Positions 36,137 to 45,646 are shown, counted from the stretch's first letter. The stretch: DNA of 64,000 nucleotides from Prochlorococcus marinus str. MIT 9211 (GCF_000018585.1 NC_009976.1:429982-493981), one strand, 5' to 3'. Numbers and translations: made by a program. The notes: generated from the sequence alone by a model not told the origin.

Positions 36137-36525
36137 TGCTTGAAACTCAAAGAATGGCGAAATAATGAAGAGAAGAGATTATTTATAGGAAACGACCTTG
36201 AGCTTCAATTACAACAAATTGAATTCTTAGATTTTTAAGATTAGACAAGGAAGCATTAGTAATAGTTTGGAACTAATACTGAATTGAGTCTGTGAGTTTA
36301 AAAACCTACTTTAGTGCTTTTGTTGAAATTGAATAAAGGTATTTATCATCATTACAGCGTTGTTAGGGGCTTTCTTAGGAGGGTCAAGCTGACAGGAGAA
36401 TCCTGATTAGCAATGACTTCGCGCCTTCCCTCTGAACGAAACTCTGTATGATTTAAGTGAGCGCATTTATGCAGCCCACGTTCCAATGCTAAGAAAATTT
36501 TTCGAAGTTAGCAACTATTCTTTTT
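36137..36525. other. Intergenic region, 389 bases, with a GC-richer block
   Basis: The region lies between the divergent rpoD and priA genes. No convincing frame was found. A locally GC-richer block lies at about 36360-36490, which in this AT-rich genome is a hint of structured RNA or a leader. It contains a small AGGA/TCCT hairpin near 36390 and a TATGAT box. No match to tmRNA, SRP RNA, RNase P RNA or known motifs was recognised. Confidence 0.4.
36447..36452 (+). promoter_or_regulatory. Possible -10 box (TATGAT) upstream of priA
   Basis: A TATGAT hexamer lies 73 bases before the priA ATG on the plus strand. Such a box alone can drive sigma-70 transcription in cyanobacteria, where -35 elements are often weak. 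No good TTGACA-like element is seen 17 bases upstream (CCTTCC). The hexamer could occur by chance in AT-rich DNA. Confidence 0.25.
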
Positions 36526-38787
36526 ATGAGACTTTTGGAGATAGATGTATGGCTTGAAGTGGGGAGGGAGGGGCGTACTTTTTCTTATGGAGATAGTAAG
36601 CAATTAGGCATTGATTTAGGGGACATTGTTCTGGTTGGCTTGAGGGGTAGGCGTATGCATGGTCTTGTTGTAGGGAAAAGAGTTCGGCAATTGAACTCAG
36701 AAGCAGAGCAACTAAGTCTTAAAAAAAAGAACTTTTCTCTGACTGATATTGAATCAATTGTTCAGAAAGCAGCAGTTGAACCAGAGTGGCGTGAGTGGGT
36801 GGAAGCATCAGCGAATAAATGTCATACAGGTTTATTCAGGATGCTAAAAGCTGCTCTCCCTCCAGGTTGGCTGGGTTCTAGAAATCTCAAGAGTTCTGAA
36901 CAGAAAAAATATTGGTGGATTTCTTTGATAACTCCTCATGACATCGACACAGAACTTTCTTTCAAACAGCAAAAAGTTGTCAATTTTCTTCAATCCCGAG
37001 GAGGAGGATCATGGCAGAAGGATTTTGTAATCGAAGGGATCTCATTAAGTGTGTTAAAGAGCTGCTTGGCGAGAGGTGTTGTTTCCCGTGAAAAACGAAA
37101 CTTCCTTATTAGTAGACAAAGTACGGCTATAAAACCTTTCCTCGACAAAGCAAATCAAGAAAGTCCTCGACACTTGACTGACGAACAGAAAATAGCGATG
37201 GAGGCTTTCTTTGAGCAGCCACCAGGATCAACCTTTTTGTTATGGGGTGTAACTGGTTCTGGGAAAACAGAGGTTTATCTTCAAATAGTGGCAAAGGAGT
37301 TGTCTGAAGGTAGGCATTGTCTAATACTTGCGCCTGAAATTGGATTGATTCCTCAACTTGTAGATCGCTTGGTGAAGCGTTTTGGTCCTCGCGTTTTGGA
37401 GTATCACAGTGGCTGTACACAAAATGAACGAGTTAAGGCTTGGAGGGAAGCATTAACTACCTCTCAAGCACTTGTTGTTGTTGGAACTCGCTCGGCTGTT
37501 TTCCTTCCTTTGACACCTTTGGGTCTTATTGTTCTTGATGAGGAACACGATAGTTCTTATAAACAAGAATCTCCTATGCCTTGTTATCACGCCAGAGATT
37601 TGGCTGTAGATCGTGCTCAAAGAGTTGGAGCAAAGGTTTTGTTAGGCAGTGCCACACCATCACTTGCTACGTGGAAGGATTTGTCTCCTAGAGGCCCTAT
37701 TTCTTTCAAGCGCTTGACTCGTCGCATAGCTAATAAGCCGTTGCCTCTTGTACATGTTGTTGATATGAGGCAGGAGCTGGCCTATGGCAATAGACGATTA
37801 ATTAGCAAACCACTAATGGATCGACTTTCAGCACTGCCAGCCTTAGGCGAACAGGCAGTTATTTTGGTCCCTAGGCGTGGTTACAGTACTTTTTTGAGTT
37901 GTCGAAGTTGTGGGGAGGTTGTTCAATGTCCAAACTGTGATGTCTCATTAACTGTTCATCAAGGACGTCAAGGATCTCAATGGTTGAGATGTCATTGGTG
38001 TGATCATCGAGCCAATATTGGCTTTAACTGCAATCAATGTGGCTCAAAGGCTTTCAAGCCTTTTGGAGCAGGTACGCAACGAGTCTTAGAGCATCTTGCT
38101 ACGGAGTTAAAGGAATTAAAATTATTACGTTTCGACCGGGACTCTACTGGTGGTCGAGATGGTCATCGTCGCTTGTTAGAAAAATTTGCTGCTGGTAAAG
38201 CAGACGTCCTTGTAGGTACGCAAATGCTAGCCAAGGGCATGGATATACCTAGTGTCACTTTAGCGGTGGTGCTTGCTGCTGACGGTTTATTGCATCGACC
38301 AGATTTGTTTGCAGGAGAACAGTCCTTGCAGCTTTTTATGCAGTTAGCTGGTAGAGCTGGACGGGGTGAAAAGAAAGGAAAAGTTTTTGTCCAGACCTAT
38401 TCTCCAGAGCATCCAGTAATTAAACATTTGGTTGATGGGTGTTATGAGAGTTTTCTTAAGAAGGAGGCAAAATTACGCAGTGAAGCTGGGTTGGTCCCAT
38501 ATAGTCGCGCTTGCTTACTTCGTGTCTCAGGAGAAACTGCTTCAGTTACAGCTACTTCCGCTACTGCATTAGCAGAATATCTAAAACCCTTTTGCAAATC
38601 TAATGGGTGGACCATAGTGGGCCCAGCTCCAGCAATGGTTGAAAGGGTTGCAGGAAAAAGTCGTTGGCAACTTTTATTACATGGTCCACAGTCAAGTCCT
38701 TTACCCATCCCTTCGGGAGGACAATTGTGGTCATGTCTATCAAAAGGTGTCAATTTATCTATAGACCCAGATCCAATTAATCTTTAA
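36526..38787 (+). CDS. priA: Primosomal protein N' (replication restart helicase)
   Basis: A 753-residue superfamily 2 helicase that recognises stalled forks and reloads the replisome. The Walker A motif is WGVTGSGKTEVYL near residue 239 and the DEEH box is IVLDEEHDSSYKQ near 336. Paired zinc-binding cysteines appear in CRSCGEVVQCPNCD, then RCHWCDHRANIGFNCNQCGS (about 461-508). Helicase motifs LVGTQMLAKGMDIP and LAGRAGRGE are in the C-terminal half. The N-terminal 3'-DNA-binding domain begins at MRLLEIDVWLEVG. DUF3153 converges with a 7-base gap. Confidence 0.95.
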   Translation: MRLLEIDVWLEVGREGRTFSYGDSKQLGIDLGDIVLVGLRGRRMHGLVVGKRVRQLNSEAEQLSLKKKNFSLTDIESIVQKAAVEPEWREWVEASANKCHTGLFRMLKAALPPGWLGSRNLKSSEQKKYWWISLITPHDIDTELSFKQQKVVNFLQSRGGGSWQKDFVIEGISLSVLKSCLARGVVSREKRNFLISRQSTAIKPFLDKANQESPRHLTDEQKIAMEAFFEQPPGSTFLLWGVTGSGKTEVYLQIVAKELSEGRHCLILAPEIGLIPQLVDRLVKRFGPRVLEYHSGCTQNERVKAWREALTTSQALVVVGTRSAVFLPLTPLGLIVLDEEHDSSYKQESPMPCYHARDLAVDRAQRVGAKVLLGSATPSLATWKDLSPRGPISFKRLTRRIANKPLPLVHVVDMRQELAYGNRRLISKPLMDRLSALPALGEQAVILVPRRGYSTFLSCRSCGEVVQCPNCDVSLTVHQGRQGSQWLRCHWCDHRANIGFNCNQCGSKAFKPFGAGTQRVLEHLATELKELKLLRFDRDSTGGRDGHRRLLEKFAAGKADVLVGTQMLAKGMDIPSVTLAVVLAADGLLHRPDLFAGEQSLQLFMQLAGRAGRGEKKGKVFVQTYSPEHPVIKHLVDGCYESFLKKEAKLRSEAGLVPYSRACLLRVSGETASVTATSATALAEYLKPFCKSNGWTIVGPAPAMVERVAGKSRWQLLLHGPQSSPLPIPSGGQLWSCLSKGVNLSIDPDPINL

Positions 38788-38794
38788 TTAAATG

Positions 38795-39889
38795 TCAGGG
38801 CGGAAGCTCTGGGAACCCATAGCCCATTCTAACTTTCAGGCTTTGCATAATAATGACTATCCCTAAAATAAAGAGAACAAAAACTATTCCTAGTCCAAGC
38901 CTATTCCATCGCCATTCCTGAATTTCTATTTCATTTAAAACACCTCTTTCAAGCTCCCAGTAGATATTTGATTCTTTCTCAATTGCTGGTCGTGGACTTC
39001 CTTTAAGTTTTGTTTTATGTGAGACAGGACTTACACTCATTGAGACATTTAAGCCTGGAATTTCTATAAGGTCTTTTAAGTCAACAATTACTTTTAATCG
39101 CTGCTCTAATCCAACTAGCCAATTCTTTTCTTTTAAAGTGATCTGAGGAGAGACGATTTCAATGCCAGCAGCTTCTGTGGCTAATGCAATAGTTGATTTT
39201 ATAAAAGAATTTGCTTCTTGCGAGTTAATAGAAGGACTTTCGATGACTTGGCTACCGTTGCTTGAACTATGAATTGTGATATTAGGGTTTAATTCTTTTA
39301 GAGAGGCTTCAAATTGCTTTTGCCAAGGTAGTAGCTGATTTGAATTACTGTTTATATCAAATGCTAGCTTTAATCTGTCTGGACCTATTAGCTGTACTTC
39401 AGTAGTGAACTGTACACAACCACTTAGAAGAATTGTCAACCCTAAAAATATAGCTAATACCAATCCTGTGAAACCAAGCTCTAACCCCTTTGTTGGACCA
39501 GTTGGAGGCTCTTTGGGTTGCTTAGGTTCAAAGGCTTTTTTGTAGCTATAAGACGATTCCTCTATGAGGGCATCTTTCAGGTTTGGGATTTTTACAGACC
39601 AGCTTTTTGGCCTTTCTAGCTCTGGAGCTTGCAAAATAGAAAGTAGCTGCTTCGCTTCCTGTCGAAGTGAACTTTCTGTATTTTTTAAAAGACTCTTGCA
39701 AATAGAGATTGCCTCCTGATCTTTCCCTTGCCCCATATATGCCGTAATCATTAGGAGTTGAACTTGTCCCTCATATTCAGTTGACAAGCCTTCACCTTTT
39801 AAGACTTTTTCTAACAAAGAAATGCACTGCCCATAATCACCGCTTTCAAGGGCAGCTTCGGCAACTATTAGGCGCTCGGACGCCTCCAA
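38795..39889 (-). CDS. TPR-DUF3153 membrane protein
   Basis: A 364-residue protein in three parts. A TPR-like helical region (about 1-90) is followed by a linker rich in Pro/Lys. One hydrophobic helix (about 138-158) ends in LLSGC (Cys158), a lipobox-like sequence in the middle of the chain. The DUF3153 domain follows (VQFTTEVQLIGPDRLKL onward), and a second helix (about 332-350) is near the C-terminus. DUF3153 proteins are usually short lipoproteins; the fused TPR is unusual. The start is TTG 39889, 1 base after the argB stop, so it is translationally linked. Confidence 0.78.
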   Translation of the reverse strand: MEASERLIVAEAALESGDYGQCISLLEKVLKGEGLSTEYEGQVQLLMITAYMGQGKDQEAISICKSLLKNTESSLRQEAKQLLSILQAPELERPKSWSVKIPNLKDALIEESSYSYKKAFEPKQPKEPPTGPTKGLELGFTGLVLAIFLGLTILLSGCVQFTTEVQLIGPDRLKLAFDINSNSNQLLPWQKQFEASLKELNPNITIHSSSNGSQVIESPSINSQEANSFIKSTIALATEAAGIEIVSPQITLKEKNWLVGLEQRLKVIVDLKDLIEIPGLNVSMSVSPVSHKTKLKGSPRPAIEKESNIYWELERGVLNEIEIQEWRWNRLGLGIVFVLFILGIVIIMQSLKVRMGYGFPELPP

Positions 39890-39890
39890 A

Positions 39891-40793
39891 TTAACCTCTA
39901 CCTGTAATCATTGTTCCAATGCCGGCATCGGTAAATATTTCTAGTAGTAAGGCGTGTGGTATGCGGCCATCAATAATATGGGCGGCAGCAACTCCTTGAG
40001 CTAGTGCTCGAATGCAGCAGCCGATTTTAGGCATCATTCCACCATTAACTATTCCTTTCTCAATGAGTTCTCTTGCTTCCTGTAGACGTATATGCCGTAT
40101 AAGTGAAGTTTGGTCAGACTTATCCCGTAGAATACCTAGGATATCTGTGAGTAGGATTAGTTTTTCTGCACCAAGAGCTGCAGCAATTTCTCCTGCAACT
40201 GTATCTGCATTGATATTTAAGGAGTCCCCCTGCTTTGAAGCTGCAACACTGGAAATGACGGGGATATAGCCTTTGGATAGAAGAGGTTCAATTACTTCTG
40301 TATGGACTTTGGCTACTTCACCGACTAGGCCATGACTGCCATTGTCTAGTTGGCGGCCTTCAATTAAACCTCCATCAATTCCAGATAATCCAACGGATTT
40401 GGCCCCCAGCTGATTTAGTCCTTTAATAATCTGCTTATTAACTCTTCCTGCAAGAACCATTTCGACAATATCCATGGTTTGCTCATCAGTTACCCGTAAG
40501 CCATCACGAAACTTACTTTTGATGCCAAATCGCTCCAGCCATTGGTTGATTTGAGGACCTCCACCATGAACTATGACTGGTTGGGCTCCAACACTTGTAA
40601 GCAATGCAATGTCTCTAAAAACTGCCTTTTTAAGAGTTTCGCTTGACATTGCTGCCCCACCATATTTGATAACAATTCGCCGCCCTACGAATTTTTGTAT
40701 GTATGGAAGGGCTTCACTGAGTACTGAGACTCTTGTTGAATCTTTCTCAGAATGATTATGTTCAAATTGATGGCTGGAAAATGATTGATCCAC
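39891..40793 (-). CDS. argB: Acetylglutamate kinase
   Basis: A 300-residue amino-acid kinase that phosphorylates N-acetylglutamate in arginine synthesis; in cyanobacteria it is activated by the PII signalling protein. Conserved parts are [11 protein letters not shown] near residue 39, [15 protein letters not shown] near 72, NGGMMPKI near 250 (nucleotide-binding Lys) and the closing GIGTMITG. The extension of about 30 residues before the core is typical of PII-regulated, arginine-inhibited versions. The start is GTG 40793. DUF2854 is upstream by 12 bases and DUF3153 downstream by 1 base. Confidence 0.95.
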   Translation of the reverse strand: MDQSFSSHQFEHNHSEKDSTRVSVLSEALPYIQKFVGRRIVIKYGGAAMSSETLKKAVFRDIALLTSVGAQPVIVHGGGPQINQWLERFGIKSKFRDGLRVTDEQTMDIVEMVLAGRVNKQIIKGLNQLGAKSVGLSGIDGGLIEGRQLDNGSHGLVGEVAKVHTEVIEPLLSKGYIPVISSVAASKQGDSLNINADTVAGEIAAALGAEKLILLTDILGILRDKSDQTSLIRHIRLQEARELIEKGIVNGGMMPKIGCCIRALAQGVAAAHIIDGRIPHALLLEIFTDAGIGTMITGRG

Positions 40794-40805
40794 GAGTAGT
40801 TGAAA

Positions 40806-41378
40806 TTATTGAATAGAGGCTTGACTAGAGTTTTCTGTGAGAGTTTCTTTGGGAAGAAGTGTGAGTTCAATTTCTCCTGAAGTATCGGAAGTTATATTCG
40901 CATTCAAGTTTTTGGCAAAGAACCTTCCTAGACGATCTTTTTTATCTTCCCACTTTGTTATTGGCACCCCATTAAATTTAAACTTCATCTGAATTCCATA
41001 GCCATTTCCTCTTTCTAAAAGCTCTATCTCTTGAAGTTGAGGAGGCTTGGCTTCATTCCAGAGCTTTAAAACCTGTAGAGATGATTCAAGGTGAACTCTT
41101 TGTCCATAGCGAAATCTTGTTACATCATTAACAAGGTCTTGTATCTCTTTTGGAAGTTTTTCTTTGAGGGCCTTAAATTCTGAAGATGAGTTTTTGCATT
41201 TAGCTGGAGAAAGTTCTGAACTCTTTAAAGCAAGTCCTATAAGGAGTATCGGAACGCCATAAAAAAAAGTAGGCACACTTAAATTGGCAGCATTACTGAA
41301 GTACGAAATAAGGCCAATTACAGCAAGCACCCCCCCTACAATGGAAATGATAGTTGCTGGAGAAAAATTTTTATTCAT
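40806..41378 (-). CDS. DUF2854 family membrane protein
   Basis: A 190-residue protein with two N-terminal hydrophobic helices (about 8-26 and 34-52, TIISIVGGVLAVIGLISYF and FFYGVPILLIGLALK) and a soluble domain of about 130 residues. This matches DUF2854, a cyanobacterial/chloroplast family of unknown function. The soluble part contains DVTRFRYGQRVHLESSLQ and GNGYGIQMKFKFNGVP. It probably forms a transcript with argB and the TPR-DUF3153 gene. Confidence 0.8.
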   Translation of the reverse strand: MNKNFSPATIISIVGGVLAVIGLISYFSNAANLSVPTFFYGVPILLIGLALKSSELSPAKCKNSSSEFKALKEKLPKEIQDLVNDVTRFRYGQRVHLESSLQVLKLWNEAKPPQLQEIELLERGNGYGIQMKFKFNGVPITKWEDKKDRLGRFFAKNLNANITSDTSGEIELTLLPKETLTENSSQASIQ

Positions 41379-41430
41379 ATTAATTATTTTGGCATTAGTT
41401 GTTCAAAGATTTCATTGAGAGGAAAGACCT

Positions 41431-41622
41431 ATGGGCTCATTTAAAAAAAAATCAGATGATCTGCATGAATTAATAAATCATTTGAATGAAGACAGGGCCT
41501 TTATCTTGGCAAAGCTGGATCAAGGTGATTGGCCCGATCTTAGACATGAATTGGCGGCCTTGGAAAGAGACTTGAGTAGGCTTTTAAGCCTCGCTGCTGA
41601 GAGGCTTCAATCTGATGCATAG
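41431..41622 (+). CDS. Small helical protein, unknown function
   Basis: A 63-residue protein beginning MGSFKKKSDDLHELINHL and ending LLSLAAERLQSDA. It is amphipathic-helical (DLRHELAALERDLSRLLSLA), without Cys or membrane helix, and may be a small coiled coil. The start is supported by a good ribosome-binding site, GAGAGGAAAG, 5-14 bases ahead of the ATG. It is divergent from DUF2854 and converges with ssb (5-base gap). The family was not recognised. Confidence 0.65.
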   Translation: MGSFKKKSDDLHELINHLNEDRAFILAKLDQGDWPDLRHELAALERDLSRLLSLAAERLQSDA

Positions 41623-41627
41623 AAAAC

Positions 41628-42089
41628 TTAGAATGGGATCTCGTCTGTATCTGGGACTAGTGGGGAGCTGTCCCAATTAGCTAGCTCTGGGTTATTACCA
41701 GGTGAGGCAGAGGACTGAGTTCTTTGATTGTGTTGTTCAGGATTTGGAGTATTCGATTTTGTCCCTGCATTCGAATTATTAATGTTTTGGGACACATTAT
41801 GAAACCTGCTAAGGGTGAACTCTGCTTTTTTTTCCTTAGTCCCGTCTTGACGTGGAACTGTATTCATCCTTAATCGCCCTTCCAGAATAAGCTTTTGCCC
41901 AACTTGGATATTATTTTGAAGTTCTTGTGCCAGGTTCCCCCACCCAAGAACTTTTATAAACCCTTGCGGAGCGTCTGCACGTAGGCCCTCAAAACCAACT
42001 TCCATTTCTGCTATGGGAGTTTTATTGTCTTGGGTATATCGGATTGTCGGGGCTTGCTTTACAACAACTTCTAGTAAGCAGTGATTCAT
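41628..42089 (-). CDS. ssb: Single-stranded DNA-binding protein (SSB-like)
   Basis: A 153-residue OB-fold protein. The core (about 1-105) contains APTIRYTQDNKTPIAEMEVGFEG, GFIKVLGWGNLAQELQN and KLILEGRLRMNTV, and is followed by a Ser/Asn/Gln/Pro-rich linker. The C-terminus is PDTDEIPF, the acidic tip ending in Pro-Phe that recruits partner proteins. The core departs from E. coli SSB but matches the shorter cyanobacterial form. ATG 42089 is preferred to GTG 42104. It is divergent from the damaged cobK, whose start is 30 bases away. Confidence 0.85.
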   Translation of the reverse strand: MNHCLLEVVVKQAPTIRYTQDNKTPIAEMEVGFEGLRADAPQGFIKVLGWGNLAQELQNNIQVGQKLILEGRLRMNTVPRQDGTKEKKAEFTLSRFHNVSQNINNSNAGTKSNTPNPEQHNQRTQSSASPGNNPELANWDSSPLVPDTDEIPF

Positions 42090-42118
42090 TTCAATTTCAA
42101 GCACTGAGATTCATCTTG

Positions 42119-42921
42119 ATGCACAGTCGAAAAAATTGCCAGCGTCGTCTTTGGTTGTTAACCGGAACTGGAGAGGGACCGTCTCTTGCGAAAGCCTTTA
42201 TTGGTAAAGGGTGGCAAGTAAGTGTCAGTGTTGTCTCTTACGAAGCTTCTTTGTCATATTTTGGATTGGGTCTTGAATCTTTGTGGGTTGGCAAACTAGA
42301 AGGGGTTGAAGGTATTTCTGCTGTTTTAAAGAATGCGGATAAAGCTAGTAAGGGTTTTGATTGCATCATTGATGCAACGCATCCCTTCGCAGGTGTAATA
42401 AGCGCAAATCTCAAAATAGCGTCTTCAATCCATGGCCTTCGGCTTATTCGTTATGAACGTTTTTGTTGGAAATTTGTCTGAAGCAAAAATAGATAAAAAG
42501 TGTTGAAGATTTGTCTGGCTTCAACTTGGCAGGACAAAAACTTTTGTTGGCTATTGGATCTAAATATTTGTCTCAGGCTGTAATTGTTGTTCGCAATGCT
42601 GGTGCAATACCTTTTGCAAGGGTATTGCCTAGAGTTGCTAGCCTGACAAAATCTTTATCTTCTCAGTTGCCAGAAGATCACTTGGCGGTTGTTCAGCCAA
42701 GTGATGGCGTTAAGTTAGGCTTATTAGAAAAGGCTCTTTGCAGGAAATGGTCTATAGATGGAGTCTTATGTAGGCAATCTGGCGGGTTGACACAAGAAAT
42801 TTGGCAATCAATTTGCTCAAAAGAAAAAATAGACTTATGGATGATTGCTCGACCTTCTTCTCCTTCAGGGATAGAGATTGCAAATACTTTAGAAGCTTTA
42901 TTTAAATGCCTGGAGATTTAA
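42119..42921 (+). pseudogene. cobK: Precorrin-6A reductase, disrupted in the middle
   Basis: CobK reduces precorrin-6A with NADPH. The first part (from ATG 42119, MHSRKNCQRRLWLLTGTGEGP) contains CIIDATHPFAG and reads to LIRYERFCWKFV before TGA at 42479-42481. The second part resumes in another frame from about 42493 (IKSVEDLSGFNLAGQ) with LLLAIGSKYLSQAV and GVLCRQSGGLTQEIW and ends at 42921. The two frames do not overlap: the second is closed upstream by TAG 42490-42492. A third frame bridges them (LSEAKIDKK, 42474-42500). So at least two changes are needed to restore one reading frame. Both halves are otherwise well preserved. Confidence 0.82.
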
Positions 42922-42956
42922 TATATTTATACCTCATTAATTTTTCTTGCTTATTT

Positions 42957-43292
42957 ATGCCCGAACCTTTGCAAAGTAATCAGTTCATTTTAGTGGTTAC
43001 AACCGAGAAGGACATTGCAAAAGCAAAGTCTATGGCAAGGAGCTTATTAAATAAGAAATTTGCAGCTTGTATAAGTTTCAAAGAGGTCAGATCTATTTAT
43101 TGGTGGGAAAACTCTTTAGAAGAAAGTAATGAAGTCCAGCTTCAAATTAAAACTTCTAAGGATAAGTTTAATCTTCTTTTAAAGGAGGTTAAATCTTTGC
43201 ACTCTTATGACTTACCTGAAATTATCTCTTGGAGTGCTTCTTGCGATAAGGAATATGCTAATTGGCTTAATCAATCTCTTTTGGATTATTAA
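42957..43292 (+). CDS. cutA: Divalent-cation tolerance protein CutA
   Basis: A 111-residue trimeric ferredoxin-like protein; the role in copper tolerance is historical and the function in cyanobacteria is unclear. Family parts are LVVTTEKDIAKAKSMARSLL, FAACISFKEVRSIYWWEN and LQIKTSKDKF, with LPEIISW near the end. ATG 42957 (MPEPLQ) gives the normal length; the frame is open to ATG 42906, which would overlap cobK. The 3' end overlaps the converging PfkB kinase by 26 bases. Confidence 0.9.
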   Translation: MPEPLQSNQFILVVTTEKDIAKAKSMARSLLNKKFAACISFKEVRSIYWWENSLEESNEVQLQIKTSKDKFNLLLKEVKSLHSYDLPEIISWSASCDKEYANWLNQSLLDY

Positions 43293-44313
43293 CATCTTTT
43301 AGATGTAACTGCTCGTCTAAAAGCTTTACAAGAGATTCGCGAGAACGAGGCCCTAATTGAGTGACAATGTGACCTGCACAGAAAGAACCGATTTTCCCAC
43401 ATGTGTAGAGGTCTTTATTGTTTGTATAGCCATAAAGAAAGCCAGCTGCATATATATCGCCTGCACCAGTTGTATCTAATAGTTCTCCTAACTTATAAGG
43501 CCTAACTATATATTCTTTACTTCTATGAAGGATTAATGATCCGTCTTTACCTCTTGTAAGAACTGAGACTTCACACTTTCCTTTTATAATGTTTTTTGCT
43601 GATTCGAAATCATTACTCTCATATAATGAGATTATCTCGGATTCATTTGCGAAAAGTATATCTACATGATTCTCGACTAAGTTTTGAAAGCTTTCTCTGT
43701 GACGGTCTATGCAAAAAGAATCTGATAAAGATAAAGCTACTTTACCTCCAGCTAATTTACACTCTTTTGCTGAAGTGATGAATGCATTCTTTGCTTCATC
43801 ATGGTCCCATAGATAGCCCTCAAGATAGAGGACTTTTGTTTTTCTAACTAATGAAAGATCTAAATCTGCTGGGTTTAGAAAAACTGATGCACCAAGAAAA
43901 GTACACATTGTTCGCTGAGCATCAGGGGTGACAAAAATAAAACATCTTGCAGTAGATGGACCTTTTACTATCGCTGGAGTTGTATAGATGGCTCCTGTAG
44001 AGCAAATATCATGGGTAAAAATTTCTCCAAGTTGGTCTTTTTTTACTCGTCCAATAAATCCTGCCTTGCCACCTAATTGTGATAAGCCTGCCATAGTATT
44101 GGCTGCTGAACCTCCAGAGGTCTCTAGACCAGGGCCACAGCTCTTGTATAACTTATTAGCTTCATCTTCATCGATGAGAGCCATACTCCCTTTTGTTAAT
44201 GAATTTTTCTCAAGAAATGAATCACTTTCGTATACCAAAACATCTACTATTGCATTCCCTATCGCTACAACGTCTATCTCTTTTTCATGATTGTTGATTC
44301 CTTTTTGTTCCAA
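43267..44313 (-). CDS. PfkB-family carbohydrate/adenosine kinase
   Basis: A 348-residue ribokinase-fold kinase. The N-terminus VVAIGNAIVDVLVYE, the glycine-rich ETSGGSAANTMAGLSQLGG near residue 65 and the ATP site LLDTTGAGDIYAAGFLYG near 290 (catalytic Asp) are clear. The pattern is the one commonly annotated as adenosine kinase-like in cyanobacteria. Sugar specificity cannot be read from the sequence; fructokinase or ribokinase activity remains possible. The start is TTG 44313. purA lies upstream, 19 bases before. Confidence 0.85.
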   Translation of the reverse strand: MEQKGINNHEKEIDVVAIGNAIVDVLVYESDSFLEKNSLTKGSMALIDEDEANKLYKSCGPGLETSGGSAANTMAGLSQLGGKAGFIGRVKKDQLGEIFTHDICSTGAIYTTPAIVKGPSTARCFIFVTPDAQRTMCTFLGASVFLNPADLDLSLVRKTKVLYLEGYLWDHDEAKNAFITSAKECKLAGGKVALSLSDSFCIDRHRESFQNLVENHVDILFANESEIISLYESNDFESAKNIIKGKCEVSVLTRGKDGSLILHRSKEYIVRPYKLGELLDTTGAGDIYAAGFLYGYTNNKDLYTCGKIGSFCAGHIVTQLGPRSRESLVKLLDEQLHLKDVNNPKEID

Positions 44314-44332
44314 TTAAAGTAATTTTTTTTAG

Positions 44333-45646
44333 TTATATATTTAATAAAGCACGTTTGGGTCCATGGATTGGATCTTCTACAACAATAGTTTGGTCTCTAC
44401 TTGCTCCTAGTGAGACTATTGCAATTGGGACTTCCATAAGCTCTGCTAGGAATCTCAGATAGGCCATGGCAGATGGTGGTAGATCCTCTAGGCGTTTGCA
44501 CTCTGCTGTTGAGGATTTCCAGCCAGGTAATGATTTAAAGATTGGTTTGCATCTACTAAAATCTTCCGCACTACTTGGGAAATATTCGATTTTTTGTCCG
44601 TCTAATTGGTAAGCCACGCACACTTTAATTTCCTCAAGCTCGTCAAGTACGTCAAGTTTGGTGATGGCGATACAGTCCAACCCATTTACTTCCACAGCAT
44701 ATTTGCCAATTACTCCGTCAAACCAACCACACCTTCTTCGACGCCCTGTAGTTGTTCCATATTCTCCACCCCTGTCACAAAGTTGGTCATTTAAACTGCC
44801 TTCTAGCTCAGTAGGGAAAGGACCTTCTCCAACTCTAGTTGTATAGGCCTTTGCTACCCCAATGACTCTGTCTATTAATGTTGGTCCAACTCCTGCTCCA
44901 ATACAAGCGCCTCCTGAGACAGGATTGGAAGATGTTACGAATGGATATGTTCCGTGGTCAAGATCTAGGAGAGTTCCTTGAGCTCCTTCAAAAAGAATAT
45001 TTTTTCGATTACGGGCAGCTTGGTGGATTGCCCTAGAACAATCGACTACATGCGGCCTTAGGCGATCTCCATACTCTAAATACTCTTCAATGACCTTTTC
45101 TTGGTCTAGAGGGAGCTCTTTATAAATTTTCTGAAGTACATTGTTTTTTTCTGCAAGAGGGATCCTTAGCCTTTCCCTTAACTTTTGTTCATCTAACAAG
45201 TCAATAACTCGAATCCCATTCCTTTGAGCTTTGTCTGCATAAGTAGGACCAATCCCTCGGCCTGTTGTCCCTATCTTCTGCTCACCTCTTCGCTTTTCCA
45301 TTGCTTGATCTATTAATCGGTGATATGGCATTGTTACGTGGGCCGTGGAAGCAAGTTGAAGACCTGAAATATCAATATCGTTTTCAATCAGCATTTCGAT
45401 CTCCTTAAGCATTACCTTGGGATCGACTACTGTTCCTGATCCAATTAGGCAAATCGTTTCTGGATACAAAATGCCAGAAGGAATTAGATGAAGCTTAAGT
45501 ACCTTGTCTTCTACAACTATTGTGTGGCCCGCATTAACACCACCTTGGTAACGCACTACAACATCTGCAGATCTACTTAGTAAATCTGTGATCTTCCCTT
45601 TCCCCTCGTCACCCCATTGAGCACCTATGACTACAACATTTGCCAA
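44333..45646 (-). CDS. purA: Adenylosuccinate synthase
   Basis: A 437-residue GTP-dependent enzyme that joins IMP and aspartate on the way to AMP. The N-terminal [17 protein letters not shown] contains the P-loop-like site and the catalytic Asp. [19 protein letters not shown] is near residue 129, [20 protein letters not shown] near 219, and [12 protein letters not shown] near 299. Length matches the family. The only usable start in frame is TTG 45646. The PfkB kinase follows on the same strand, which is compatible with a role in adenosine metabolism. Confidence 0.96.
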   Translation of the reverse strand: MANVVVIGAQWGDEGKGKITDLLSRSADVVVRYQGGVNAGHTIVVEDKVLKLHLIPSGILYPETICLIGSGTVVDPKVMLKEIEMLIENDIDISGLQLASTAHVTMPYHRLIDQAMEKRRGEQKIGTTGRGIGPTYADKAQRNGIRVIDLLDEQKLRERLRIPLAEKNNVLQKIYKELPLDQEKVIEEYLEYGDRLRPHVVDCSRAIHQAARNRKNILFEGAQGTLLDLDHGTYPFVTSSNPVSGGACIGAGVGPTLIDRVIGVAKAYTTRVGEGPFPTELEGSLNDQLCDRGGEYGTTTGRRRRCGWFDGVIGKYAVEVNGLDCIAITKLDVLDELEEIKVCVAYQLDGQKIEYFPSSAEDFSRCKPIFKSLPGWKSSTAECKRLEDLPPSAMAYLRFLAELMEVPIAIVSLGASRDQTIVVEDPIHGPKRALLNI

